Below, piece by piece: positions 47,867 through 60,064 of a stretch of 64,000 nt of DNA; position 1 is the stretch's first letter, and each line of letters begins with the position of its first letter. Below the pieces are notes generated by a model that saw only the letters and a program-made list of their open reading frames with translations, made no database searches and was not told the DNA's origin. Origin of the DNA: Alphaproteobacteria bacterium (GTDB lineage: Bacteria; Pseudomonadota; Alphaproteobacteria; Micavibrionales; Micavibrionaceae); contig JABAZY010000032.1 of the NCBI GenBank assembly GCA_018608245.1, positions 1 to 64,000 of the forward strand, in the 5' to 3' direction. Both the position numbers and the translations under genes were made by a program.

Positions 47867-49337
47867 CAGCCTTGGCTTTATTACAGCTTTCTTGATATTC
47901 AAATTCTGGATCACTATCGGCGACAACACCACCGCCTGCTTGAACGTAAACTTTACCGTCTTTAACAAGGGCTGTGCGTAAAGCAATACAGGTATCAATT
48001 TCGCCATTACCGTTAAAATACCCTACACAACCACCATAAGTGCCTCGACGTGTTGGTTCTAACTCATCAATGATTTCCATGGCGCGTATCTTTGGTGCAC
48101 CACTGACTGTTCCAGCAGGGAAGCCAGAGAATAGAGCGTCTAGCGCATCCATGCTTTCTTTTAACGTGCCAATGACATTAGAAACAATATGCATGACGTG
48201 TGAATAATATTCGACCGTGAATTGATCTGTGACCTCAACCGTGCCTGTTTCAACCACGCGACCAATGTCATTACGACCTAAATCCAATAACATTAAATGC
48301 TCTGCGCGTTCTTTCGGGTCAGCCAGTAATTCTTCCATCAATGCTTTGTCTTCTGTTGCATCCTTACCGCGTTTACGCGTGCCGGCAATGGGACGAATAG
48401 TCACAACATTATCCCGCAAGCGCACCAATATTTCTGGGCTAGAACCAACAAGGGAGAAACCTTTAAAGTTGATATAGAACAAAAACGGTGAGGGGTTCAA
48501 CCTACGTAGAGATCTATATAAATCAAAAGGAGGTAAATCATAATCCATGCTAAAGCGTTGTGACGGTACCACCTGAAAAATGTCACCCGCATTAATATAC
48601 TTAACCGCTCGCTCTACCATGCCGTGAAAATCTTCGCGCTTCATATTACATTGAACATTTAACGGCACGCTTAACCCTGTCTTATGATCCAGTAGCGATA
48701 AGTCAATCGGCTTGAATAATTCGTCATAGATAACTTTAATGCGCTCTAAGCCCTGCTCATAAGTCTTTTTAGGGTCTGTGTCACTGTTCTTGGCGTGCGC
48801 CCGAACAGGGGTTGTAATGCACATCATGCTCTTAACATTGTCAAAAATAACCATAATGGTTGGACGCATTAAAATGCTCTCAGGAAGCCCTAAATCATTT
48901 GGGTTTGTGTCAGGAATATCTTCCACTAACCTAATAGCATCATACCCTATATAGCCAAACATTCCTGATGACCCCAAAGGTGGGACCGTCTCATCAACCA
49001 CATCAATATTGCAGTCTTTAATATGGTTACGCAGTGACGTTAATGGCTCAACATCTTTTTGTGTTTTCAGCTGATCATCTTCTGGCGCACCAACGTGAAC
49101 GCCCTCAGAATCATAGCGCCATAACAAATCAGGGTTTAACCCAATCGCCGAATAACGCCCAAGCACAGCACCACCCTCTACAGACTCCAACAAAAGGCTA
49201 TAAGGTTTTTCTTTCGATAATTTTAAAAAGGCAGAAACGGGCGTTTCAAGATCTGCTGGAATCCATTGCCACAATAGCTGGCTTTTGCCTGCATCAAAAT
49301 GCGCTTTAAAATCATCATATGAAGGTTGAACGCTCAT
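47814..49337 (-). CDS. trpE: Anthranilate synthase component I
   Basis: TrpE converts chorismate to anthranilate. The 507-residue protein has the N-terminal Trp-feedback region (LLESVEGG), and the chorismate-binding core YINAGDIFQVVPSQRF, PIAGTRKRG, MLLDLGRNDIGRV, and the closing FSGFPAGTVSGAPKIRAME. It starts 6 nt after the ppiD stop, so the two are co-transcribed. Its 3' end overlaps the deacetylase gene tail to tail by 53 bp. Confidence 0.96.
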   Translation of the reverse strand: MSVQPSYDDFKAHFDAGKSQLLWQWIPADLETPVSAFLKLSKEKPYSLLLESVEGGAVLGRYSAIGLNPDLLWRYDSEGVHVGAPEDDQLKTQKDVEPLTSLRNHIKDCNIDVVDETVPPLGSSGMFGYIGYDAIRLVEDIPDTNPNDLGLPESILMRPTIMVIFDNVKSMMCITTPVRAHAKNSDTDPKKTYEQGLERIKVIYDELFKPIDLSLLDHKTGLSVPLNVQCNMKREDFHGMVERAVKYINAGDIFQVVPSQRFSMDYDLPPFDLYRSLRRLNPSPFLFYINFKGFSLVGSSPEILVRLRDNVVTIRPIAGTRKRGKDATEDKALMEELLADPKERAEHLMLLDLGRNDIGRVVETGTVEVTDQFTVEYYSHVMHIVSNVIGTLKESMDALDALFSGFPAGTVSGAPKIRAMEIIDELEPTRRGTYGGCVGYFNGNGEIDTCIALRTALVKDGKVYVQAGGGVVADSDPEFEYQESCNKAKAVIQAAEDSIQHALSRKN

Positions 49338-49343
49338 AGTGAT

Positions 49344-51251
49344 TTAGTTCGCAACAGGTGCGCCGTATAGAGATTTCAACAGACGATCATTTACTTTCAC
49401 ATTATAACGCTCACTCATTGCATTAATATATTGCGCCATAATCTCTTGCTGAAGTCCAACAGACTCTTGTTCAATAATGCTATCAATTTGTGCATCTGTA
49501 ACTTTGGTTTCGTCAGGTAAACTCACATTTGTTACTTCGCCAATCATATAGCCATCTTTGACTTTAATCATTATTGGTTCATTTGATTGAGCCGTAAAGA
49601 TCTGACGCTTCACCGTTTCATCTATTGGCGCTTTGGCTTCTGCTTCACGAATAATTTTATTGTAAGATTTTTTCGCGATGCTAATTTCTTTTGATAAACT
49701 GGATAAGTCAGTGTCACCTTTTAACTTCGCAAAAGCTTCTTCCGCACGTAATTTATTGGCGGCGCGTTGTTGATCTCCAATCCAGCGTTTTTTAAGGTCA
49801 GCCTTTACACTTTCATAGGGTTTATAACTAACTTCAGTCACATTATCGACACGAACAGTCACGAAGCGCCCATCATCTAATTCCATGATAGGGGCACTTT
49901 CACCTGTGTTTAAATCAAACGCTGCTTCCAAAATTTGCGACTGATCATTGCCGTAATTGGTAAATAAGTTTTTAGCATTAAGGCCAATACCCGCCATGGT
50001 GAAATCTTTAAGTTCTTCGGTGGTTAAACCCATATCAGCAACAATAGCTTCCAATTCTTCTCCAGAGGCTAAACGGTCATCTAACATGTTCGCAGAATTT
50101 TCCAACTCTTCCATTAACCTTGTTTGCATCAAGTCTTCTTTAAGGGTTTTCTTAACATCGTCAAACGGCTCAATACCTGCTTCTTTGATGCTTTTCAGCT
50201 TCATAACGTGCCAGCCAAGAGGGGACTCGACAGGCTCAATAACATCGCCTGCTTGAGCATCAAAAATAGCATCGGCTAATTCATCCAACAAATCACTTTC
50301 AGCAAAGTTATTTGCCCCAAGGTATGCTGTGTTTTTACCTGTAACATCTGTCACGGCTTGTTCAATCGTTTGCCCAGCATTGATTTTCTCAATAGTTTTC
50401 ACTGCTTCAGCTTCGGTGCTTAGAACTGCTTGCTCAACATTTCTTTTCTCTGGTTTACGGTATAATTCAATATCATCTTCGTAAATTTCTTTTAGCTCTT
50501 CATCAGAAATTTTCAGATTGCCCTGAACCATTTCTCTCTTAAGTGTAGCAACCGTCACACTACGACGCTCAGGAATCATAAAGTTATTTTTCAATGTTTC
50601 ATAGAAGTCAGTTAAGTTCTCTTCCGTTGGCGCGGGCAAATCTTTGACGCCTGTATCATCTAGAGTGATAGCCACAAAATCACGGCTTTCATTTTTATAT
50701 AGATATAAATCTTTCGCCTGTTTTCTTGATATCTGACTAACACCACCCACAAGCGCATTTTGAAATAATGTGCTACGCATTTCCTGACGGATTGCGTTAA
50801 TGAATTGTGTTTCTGAAATCCCTTGCGCACGAAGAACTTGATGTAACGCTTCCTTCTTACTTTGACCTTCTTGAACCAGTGGCTCAGACAAGGTAGAGAT
50901 TTGCTTCGCTAAAGTGTTATCACCAATGACCAACCCTAAACGTTGTGCTTCTTGGTTTAAAATACGCATTTGAATTTCACTGTTCAGCACTTGGTTCACC
51001 ATCCCAAAACGATACGCATCTTGTGGGGTGATTTGCTGAGCGGCTAATACACGGCGTAATGTTTGATCAAACTGGACACTGCTGACTTTGATATTTTTAC
51101 CTTTGGCGACATAATTATTGGATACGCCACCTCCGCTGAAAAACCCACCGACATCGGTTAGGACTAATCCAGCAACGGCCAAAACCATGGCACCCATAAG
51201 TATAAATTTCAATGAACCAGATTTGGCTCCATCGCGCATTTGACGCAGCAT
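49344..51251 (-). CDS. ppiD: PpiD-like membrane-anchored parvulin-type peptidyl-prolyl isomerase
   Basis: A periplasmic foldase held in the inner membrane, at the SecYEG exit in E. coli. The 635-residue protein starts MLRQMRDGAKSGSLKFILMG with one TM helix, then SurA_N-type chaperone helices (about 45-230) and a parvulin domain (about 235-380, ending ESPLGWHVMKL). I place the start at 51251 because AGAGGA lies 7 nt upstream; the longer frame runs into tpiA. trpE follows 6 nt later. Confidence 0.9.
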   Translation of the reverse strand: MLRQMRDGAKSGSLKFILMGAMVLAVAGLVLTDVGGFFSGGGVSNNYVAKGKNIKVSSVQFDQTLRRVLAAQQITPQDAYRFGMVNQVLNSEIQMRILNQEAQRLGLVIGDNTLAKQISTLSEPLVQEGQSKKEALHQVLRAQGISETQFINAIRQEMRSTLFQNALVGGVSQISRKQAKDLYLYKNESRDFVAITLDDTGVKDLPAPTEENLTDFYETLKNNFMIPERRSVTVATLKREMVQGNLKISDEELKEIYEDDIELYRKPEKRNVEQAVLSTEAEAVKTIEKINAGQTIEQAVTDVTGKNTAYLGANNFAESDLLDELADAIFDAQAGDVIEPVESPLGWHVMKLKSIKEAGIEPFDDVKKTLKEDLMQTRLMEELENSANMLDDRLASGEELEAIVADMGLTTEELKDFTMAGIGLNAKNLFTNYGNDQSQILEAAFDLNTGESAPIMELDDGRFVTVRVDNVTEVSYKPYESVKADLKKRWIGDQQRAANKLRAEEAFAKLKGDTDLSSLSKEISIAKKSYNKIIREAEAKAPIDETVKRQIFTAQSNEPIMIKVKDGYMIGEVTNVSLPDETKVTDAQIDSIIEQESVGLQQEIMAQYINAMSERYNVKVNDRLLKSLYGAPVAN

Positions 51252-51336
51252 ATTATATTCCTCTTTTAAAAAATAATCTAAGGCACTATAAGGAGTACAG
51301 AGTTTTAGAGCAACATCTGATAAAGGTTTAACCAAC

Positions 51337-52080
51337 ATGAAAAATTTAATAGCGGGTAATTGGAAAATGAACGGGTCTGTGGAAATGGCGAAATCGCTAG
51401 CTTCTGCTATCTCAGGTGGAGTGAGAGATCATGGTGCTTTACTAGAGAAAAATGACTTTCTTGTATGCCCGACAGACCTGCATATCTCAACCGTATCACC
51501 GCTTTTGAAGAATATCTCCTTGGGCGCACAAGATTGTTCACCTTTTGAAGTAGGCGCCTTCACAGGTGATGTATCAGCCCAAATGTTAAATGATATGGGC
51601 TGTTCTCACGTTATCTTGGGACATTCAGAGCGTCGCCAATATTACGCTGAAAGCAACATGATGATTAAACAAAAAGCTGTAATGGCGAATGAAAATAGTC
51701 TGATTACGATCATTTGTGTTGGTGAAACCGAAGAAGAGCGTGAACAAGGCGTTCAAAACGACGTTGTATCAAAGCAACTATCCGAATCTATCCCTGATTC
51801 CGCTAACGCCGAAAATACAGTCATCGCCTATGAGCCCGTTTGGGCCATCGGCACAGGAAAAGTCGCAACAATCGAAGATATTACGTCAATGCACGAACAT
51901 ATCCGCAGAACATTAGCCACCAGATTTTCTGATAGTCGCGGTATGCGTATTCTTTACGGCGGTTCAGTCAAACCAGCCAACGCCGCAGAAATCTTCGCCG
52001 TAGAAAACGTCAATGGCGCCCTTATAGGCGGCGCCTCCCTCAAAGCCGAAGACTTTATCGGTATCGCTGAGGCGAGCTAG
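51337..52080 (+). CDS. tpiA: Triosephosphate isomerase
   Basis: TpiA interconverts DHAP and glyceraldehyde 3-phosphate. The 247-residue barrel has GNWKMNG (Lys), ILGHSERR (catalytic His), VIAYEPVWAIGTGKVAT (catalytic Glu and flexible loop 6) and the phosphate-binding YGGSVKP. It is divergent from ppiD. The 3' part from 51960 on uses many C-ending codons. Confidence 0.97.
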   Translation: MKNLIAGNWKMNGSVEMAKSLASAISGGVRDHGALLEKNDFLVCPTDLHISTVSPLLKNISLGAQDCSPFEVGAFTGDVSAQMLNDMGCSHVILGHSERRQYYAESNMMIKQKAVMANENSLITIICVGETEEEREQGVQNDVVSKQLSESIPDSANAENTVIAYEPVWAIGTGKVATIEDITSMHEHIRRTLATRFSDSRGMRILYGGSVKPANAAEIFAVENVNGALIGGASLKAEDFIGIAEAS

Positions 52081-52161
52081 AAGCGGAAAACTATAAAAAA
52101 TTGCGTGACTTTAGCGTTTAACAGCGTTAAAACACGGGTAAATTATTTTTAAGGAAACACT

Positions 52162-52548
52162 ATGGAACTTGTCGTACTTGTTATTCACTTACTTTTGGCT
52201 TTAGGTATTATTGGGCTTGTGTTGTTGCAACGCTCTGAAGGTGGTGGTCTGGGGATCGGTGGCGGTTCTGGTGGTATGGGTAGTTTTGCGACGGCTGGTT
52301 CAACAGCAAACGCGCTTACACGTGCCACAGCATTTTGTGCTGCAGGTTTCTTTTGTACTAGTTTAACTTTGGCTGTTTTAGCTGGCGGTCATTCAAATCA
52401 GAAAAGTTTGTTAGAAACTTTAGATAATCCTCCAGCAATAGTTGACACAATGGACGAAACAGGCGATAACAAACTCCCGAAAGCGCAAGGTAATTCTGAA
52501 ACGTCTACGGACACTTCAAAAACACCTTTAGCTCCAATATCAGAGTAA
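52162..52548 (+). CDS. secG: Preprotein translocase subunit SecG
   Basis: SecG assists SecYEG. The 128-residue protein has two TM helices (about 1-20 and 52-75) and the family's Gly-rich loop LLQRSEGGGLGIGGGSGGMG. The polar C-terminal tail is rich in Thr and Ser. AAGGAA lies before the ATG. It sits between tpiA and pyrG, as usual in alphaproteobacteria. Confidence 0.93.
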   Translation: MELVVLVIHLLLALGIIGLVLLQRSEGGGLGIGGGSGGMGSFATAGSTANALTRATAFCAAGFFCTSLTLAVLAGGHSNQKSLLETLDNPPAIVDTMDETGDNKLPKAQGNSETSTDTSKTPLAPISE

Positions 52549-52560
52549 CTTAGCCCTGTT

Positions 52561-54262
<1,702 letters not shown>

Positions 54263-54282
54263 TTTATTAGTAAAAGATAAAT

Positions 54283-54311
54283 TTGACATATTGCCATAAT
54301 AATATTATGTA
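54283..54311 (+). promoter_or_regulatory. Promoter of the 54321 gene
   Basis: TTGACA (54283-54288), 17-nt spacer, TATGTA (54306-54311). The expected start lies about 3 nt before the ATG and no Shine-Dalgarno is present, so the mRNA is probably leaderless. Confidence 0.55.
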
Positions 54312-54320
54312 TAGTGAATT

Positions 54321-54986
54321 ATGCAAGATATCATCATTAAAGCTAAGCGATTCAATTCAAATGTATCTTATGCAGGATTAATTTTGCCAGATGGCTTTGA
54401 TGAACCGTCTATGGCTGACAATTATCGTTTTGATAGCCCTCATAAAATTGGTGATATTGATCTAAAAGATGCCTTTGATGACCGTGCTTTTGCAAAAAAA
54501 GGATTTCATAAGATAGCGATCAAACGCCCAAGTGAAACATTTTGTCGATTGCCTAAGGGGTTATCCCAATTTAGAGAATTTGTTCAAAAGGCAACTGATT
54601 ACGATGCGCAACATAGTCCGTTATTTCCCTTTAAAAGAGCAGTGTTAGTGGTAAGAGCCTTTGATGGCTATCGTGAGCAACCCGAACAACCAATGCATTT
54701 TGACCCTTACCTTGAGAAACCTGATGGGCGTATAGAAAATCTTTATTCTGTGGCTAATCGTTTAGGGACGGAATATGCATTAAACGATAATCCAGGCCCA
54801 AGTGAAATAGAATCAGTTTTTGATTATGATATTAATATGTTTTCGATGAGATGTTTACATCGGCAACCAGTTATCTCAGTAAGGTTTACACGCGTTTTTG
54901 CAGCTGTTTCATTCAAATTAAGCGAGGATGAACTTATTGAAGTTGAACAAAAATTTGGCTTAAGCCCCAGAGCTCTAGCCTTATAA
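54321..54986 (+). CDS. Hypothetical protein, possible DUF1826/2OG-Fe(II) oxygenase-like fold
   Basis: I do not recognise this 221-residue protein with certainty. It has a plausible facial-triad pattern: HFD (His126, Asp128), then His180 in MRCLHRQPV, and Arg188 or Arg191 8-11 residues later (VRFTRVFAAVSF). A GTEYAL segment lies between them (149-154). The same order, HxD - GTEW - HR...R, occurs in DUF1826-type proteins. Non-haem iron oxygenase chemistry would follow if the fold is right; this is inference. It has its own promoter and separates pyrG from kdsA. Confidence 0.6.
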   Translation: MQDIIIKAKRFNSNVSYAGLILPDGFDEPSMADNYRFDSPHKIGDIDLKDAFDDRAFAKKGFHKIAIKRPSETFCRLPKGLSQFREFVQKATDYDAQHSPLFPFKRAVLVVRAFDGYREQPEQPMHFDPYLEKPDGRIENLYSVANRLGTEYALNDNPGPSEIESVFDYDINMFSMRCLHRQPVISVRFTRVFAAVSFKLSEDELIEVEQKFGLSPRALAL

Positions 54987-55897
<911 letters not shown>

Positions 55898-55898
<1 letters not shown>

Positions 55899-55963
55899 TG
55901 AAAAGACTTATTAGTATTTTATTGTTATGTGGGGGTGCATTTTTCTATTTTTACAAGATATGA
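55898..55963 (+). CDS. 21-residue hydrophobic mini-ORF
   Basis: Starting on the last base of the kdsA stop (TAATG), this ORF reads MKRLISILLLCGGAFFYFYK plus Ile. It resembles the N-terminus of the next gene (MKNIIIIFMVVAAGFYGFKK). It may be a decayed copy of that gene or a real membrane mini-protein coupled to kdsA. Confidence 0.35.
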
Positions 55964-55993
55964 TAAACTAAGGATTGAAGGAAAGATAAGCTA

Positions 55994-56302
55994 ATGAAAA
56001 ATATAATTATTATTTTTATGGTCGTCGCAGCAGGATTCTACGGTTTTAAAAAATTTGACGTGATGGGTAAATCTTGCGAAGCGGATAAAATTAACGCTCA
56101 AGTTGAGAAAAGACTTGCGAAAGCAGACGTATTGAGAGAAGGGCGCGTTATTCTGAGACACGTCAGTGAATATATTAGATTAGATAAAATTCCTGCTTCT
56201 AAAAGAGACGAAACAATTAGGGCAAATTTTGAGCTAAATATTCGTAAAGAAAGAGCATGTAGCGTATCGCAGGCTCTAACACAGCGCGCCATACCACAAT
56301 AG
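55994..56302 (+). CDS. Cys-module hypothetical protein, single copy
   Basis: The 102-residue protein has a signal peptide or N-terminal anchor (1-20) and one copy of a module bounded by two Cys: SCEADKINAQVEKR at the start (Cys27) and NIRKERACSVSQAL at the end. The middle is helical and charged. The next gene carries the same module, so they are tandem paralogues. A disulfide between the two Cys is plausible in the periplasm. No known family recognised. Confidence 0.6.
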   Translation: MKNIIIIFMVVAAGFYGFKKFDVMGKSCEADKINAQVEKRLAKADVLREGRVILRHVSEYIRLDKIPASKRDETIRANFELNIRKERACSVSQALTQRAIPQ

Positions 56303-56327
56303 AAATTCTGAGGGGAATGCTATTAAT

Positions 56328-56939
56328 ATGAAAAAATATTTGGTTATATTGATGTTACTTATGCCTATCACTGCGCAGGCTAATGACGACCCGTGTGTTC
56401 CAGACAGCATTAATGCTGAGGTTGAGGTAAGATATACCGATTTGTTCAAATCTACTGAAGGCATTGAAATGCTTCATAAGGTCAATAAGCGCATAGATAC
56501 AGGCGATATTAACAAAGATGGAGCTAAAATACTTCTGAAAAAAGAACTGGAAATGACTATTCGTAAAGAGCATGATTGCGCAGTTTCATACAATATGAAA
56601 GATAAGCTAAAAGAAGTTGAGGCTATGGAGAAGGCCGAAGAAGAGGCGCTTAGAACTGCTTGTGCCCCCGATCTTTATGTTATTAAGTCTCGTGCAAAAT
56701 ATGAAGCTTATAAAACCGATCCTGCTTATGCTGACTTTGAAAAACAAGTGTACGAGCAAGTCACAAAAGACACCCCATCTACGGCACTTAAGACTTTTGA
56801 CAAAAACTGGGAAAACTCAGAAATGCGTAAGAATGTCGTTATAGCCGTCTTTGACATGGGGCTTCGTGAAGCTGATGAATGTTCAAACGCCGCCGTTCCT
56901 GTTTCTAATGTCATCCTCGAAATGTTGAAAGAAGAGTAA
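56328..56939 (+). CDS. Cys-module secreted hypothetical protein, two copies
   Basis: The 203-residue protein has a signal peptide (MKKYLVILMLLMPITAQA). The first module runs from PCVPDSINAEVEVRYT to TIRKEHDCAVSYNM and matches the module of the previous gene. After a charged linker (KDKLKEVEAMEKAEEEALR), a more divergent second copy runs from TACAPDLYVI to GLREADECSNAAV. All three copies begin and end with a Cys in the same setting, indicating tandem duplication. Function unknown. Confidence 0.65.
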   Translation: MKKYLVILMLLMPITAQANDDPCVPDSINAEVEVRYTDLFKSTEGIEMLHKVNKRIDTGDINKDGAKILLKKELEMTIRKEHDCAVSYNMKDKLKEVEAMEKAEEEALRTACAPDLYVIKSRAKYEAYKTDPAYADFEKQVYEQVTKDTPSTALKTFDKNWENSEMRKNVVIAVFDMGLREADECSNAAVPVSNVILEMLKEE

Positions 56940-57001
56940 TTTCAGCTATTCCGTTTAAACGCGCTTCATGTTAAAAATATTCTGAAAAATTTTATATTTA
57001 G

Positions 57002-58330
<1,329 letters not shown>

Positions 58331-58334
58331 GTTA

Positions 58335-58363
58335 GTTTCAGGCTTCGTAAAAAAGCCTGAAAC
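58335..58363 (+). terminator. Stem-loop between eno and the convergent lipoprotein gene
   Basis: An 11-bp perfect stem, GTTTCAGGCTT/AAGCCTGAAAC, with a 7-nt loop, 4 nt after the eno stop. There is no long T-run on the plus strand. It probably terminates both converging genes. Confidence 0.6.
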
Positions 58364-58384
58364 TTAATGATAAATAATACAGTA

Positions 58385-58870
58385 TTATTGTAATTGTGGC
58401 CCTTCATTTGCGCCTGGTGTTACAGCATCTCTCATCTGTCCTGCATCTCCACGGAAGTCGATGTCAGGCAGAATAGATTGAGGTTTAAATGTTACGCGAT
58501 GGTGGTAAGTGTTTACATTGACACCTTCTAATTGCTCAGCGAAGTAAGTAACATTGTCGGATAGGCCAAGAAAGTGTTTCTTAAAATCATTAGCGCCAGT
58601 TTTACAAGTTACCTCAAGTTGTGAGCTTTGATCTTCTATGCTACAGCGACCTTCTATTGTCAGCATATAAGTGTCGGTTATGCCATTATAAAAGATAACA
58701 CGTCGATCGATTTCAAAGTTATCAGCCGCCTTGGATAGGTTATGAGAGGCCACTGTGGCATCGTCATTACATCCTGTTAAGCCCATTACACTAGCGGCTA
58801 GAACTAAGGGCATGGCTGCTTTTTTCCAATTTGTGTCAGTATTAAAAGTGTTTTTTATTGTGTTAATCAT
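58385..58870 (-). CDS. Phage-type beta-sandwich lipoprotein
   Basis: The 161-residue protein has a lipoprotein signal with lipobox LTGC (Cys34). A domain I recognise from phage-encoded lipoproteins follows: NLSKAADNFEIDRRVIFYN, GITDTYMLTIEGRCSI, and VTCKTGANDFKKHFLGLSDN. Similar genes occur in phages and prophages; a superinfection-exclusion role is sometimes proposed but not shown here. AAGGAAA precedes the ATG. No other phage gene is nearby, so it may be a domesticated or stray phage gene. Confidence 0.7.
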   Translation of the reverse strand: MINTIKNTFNTDTNWKKAAMPLVLAASVMGLTGCNDDATVASHNLSKAADNFEIDRRVIFYNGITDTYMLTIEGRCSIEDQSSQLEVTCKTGANDFKKHFLGLSDNVTYFAEQLEGVNVNTYHHRVTFKPQSILPDIDFRGDAGQMRDAVTPGANEGPQLQ

Positions 58871-59109
58871 CGTTTATTTCCTTCTTTGATTTAGGTTGCA
58901 AAAAGGCTTTGTAAAAGCGTGGCTTTCACAATTTTTTTTGCGTTGAGGTCATGAGAATTTCTGCGAATAATACGCATTCTCAATGTTTTAGTAGGTGTTT
59001 GGATTTTATTATTGCCGTTTACATCACATCGCTATAGGCGCGACAAAGCCTATGCCAAAAGAAAATGCTGACATGGAAATGTTGCCTATAAGATTTGTGC
59101 TAAGGTACG

Positions 59110-59180
59110 AAACTTTTATAAAGTTACATACTATAAACGGCTACCGCCCTCGGTAGTGATCCGGTATGTAAATAAAGTTT
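59110..59180. ncRNA. 71-nt multi-bulge hairpin, candidate structured RNA
   Basis: Helices, from outside in: AAACTTT(T)AT/ATAAAGTTT, TTACATAC/GTATGTAA, CGG/CCG, and CTACCG/CGGTAG closing a CCCT loop. Bulges are AAAG and TATAAA on the 5' side and TGAT on the 3' side. All listed pairs are Watson-Crick. I do not recognise a known RNA family, and the transcribed strand is unknown. Confidence 0.4.
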
Positions 59181-59533
59181 AAAATAAAAAGCATGTTATT
59201 ATGTTCTCCCAATAGAGTTTTATAACACCCTGAACTTCTATAATCGCTATTGTGGTAACTTTTTACAATATGGCAACAATATGGTCAAGCGTTTTTTGTT
59301 TATCTAGCCATGCATAAAATGCAGTCCTTGTTTTTGTGTGTAGATGGGCATGGTTTTTAAGTCTCGATAATTAATATCTAATAACTTTAAAAACAGGGGT
59401 GTAAAACTGAAGAGAGAAGATATTGTCTCTAAATGCAATATTTTTAAAAAGCTGAATCATTAGAATCACTTAAACACTCTTGTTCCTCTTTTGTCTCTTT
59501 TTAACCGATTGATTCAATTAAGTTTTTTTACGT

Positions 59534-59570
59534 TTATCCATTGACCTGTGGATAACTTTATGATTCTATA
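59534..59570 (+). promoter_or_regulatory. ftsB promoter with an inverted pair of DnaA-type boxes
   Basis: TTATCCATT (59534-59542) faces TGTGGATAA (59547-59555; a perfect DnaA box on the minus strand). The -35-like TTGACC (59541-59546) lies between them, and -10-like TCTATA ends at 59570, with GATTC (GANTC) at 59562-59566. Expected transcription start is at the ftsB ATG. Confidence 0.45.
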
Positions 59571-59575
59571 GAGAT

Positions 59576-59893
59576 ATGAAGAGCTTAATTGAAAAACGTC
59601 ACATTCTCCGCCAAAACATGATGGCCGTCATGGGATTCATCCTGTGCTTCTATTTTTGCTACCATCTTGTGTCTGGCCCGCGTGGGTATTTGCGTCTTCT
59701 ATCGCTCGATAATCAAATTACTCAACAAAGCACTGTGTTGTCTGGCGTTACAGCTGAGCGTGAATCGGTTGAAACCAAAGTAACGATGATGCGCCCAGGC
59801 TCAGTGAACCGTGATTTACTCGAAGAGCGTGTGCGTTATGTATTAGGTTACCGTCAAGCTGGTGAAGTATTTTTACTACAAAGTAGCCAATAG
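59576..59893 (+). CDS. ftsB: FtsB/DivIC-family cell division protein
   Basis: FtsB is a bitopic protein of the FtsQLB divisome complex. The 105-residue protein has a short cytoplasmic N-terminus, one TM helix (about 15-33, MAVMGFILCFYFCYHLV), a periplasmic coiled coil (about 40-75) and the conserved region DLLEERVRYVLGYRQAGE. Position between eno and pdhA is typical of alphaproteobacteria. No standard Shine-Dalgarno precedes the ATG, in line with a leaderless transcript. Confidence 0.88.
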   Translation: MKSLIEKRHILRQNMMAVMGFILCFYFCYHLVSGPRGYLRLLSLDNQITQQSTVLSGVTAERESVETKVTMMRPGSVNRDLLEERVRYVLGYRQAGEVFLLQSSQ

Positions 59894-60064
59894 ATACATT
59901 TTATTCTCCATTAATATCAATGGCTTATCAAATAATTGCATTTACCTGTGATTAAAACACCCTTTTTTCCTTCCCTGTGTAGGCGCAAAAGTGTAATTAG
60001 AAGGCTTGTGCAGACTTAACGGTTGTCTGTTCATATGTGTGTAAATAACAAAGAGGGTAAATTT

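Larger units (their letters stand above)
58871..59575. other. 705-bp non-coding region with several hairpins
   Basis: No convincing ORF on either strand. It contains a hairpin with a 4-nt bulge at 58953-58981 (GAGAA/TTCTC and TGCG/CGCA), ATAGGC/GCCTAT at 59034-59053, a 71-nt bulged hairpin at 59110-59180, an AT-rich hairpin followed by Ts at 59420-59445, four GANTC sites and two DnaA-like boxes near 59540. It may hold a small RNA gene as well as the ftsB control region. Confidence 0.5.

Noticed and set aside
51252-51338. N-terminal extension of ppiD
   Set aside because: It overlaps the tpiA start and lacks a ribosome binding site; the shorter start has AGAGGA and the proper membrane anchor.
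59501-59520. CtrA-type site upstream of ftsB
   Set aside because: The two TTAA half-sites are 13 nt apart, not the 7 nt needed for TTAA-N7-TTAA.
59450-59575. Chromosomal replication origin
   Set aside because: Only two DnaA-type boxes are convincing and hemE or other usual origin neighbours are absent. A promoter control region explains them better.
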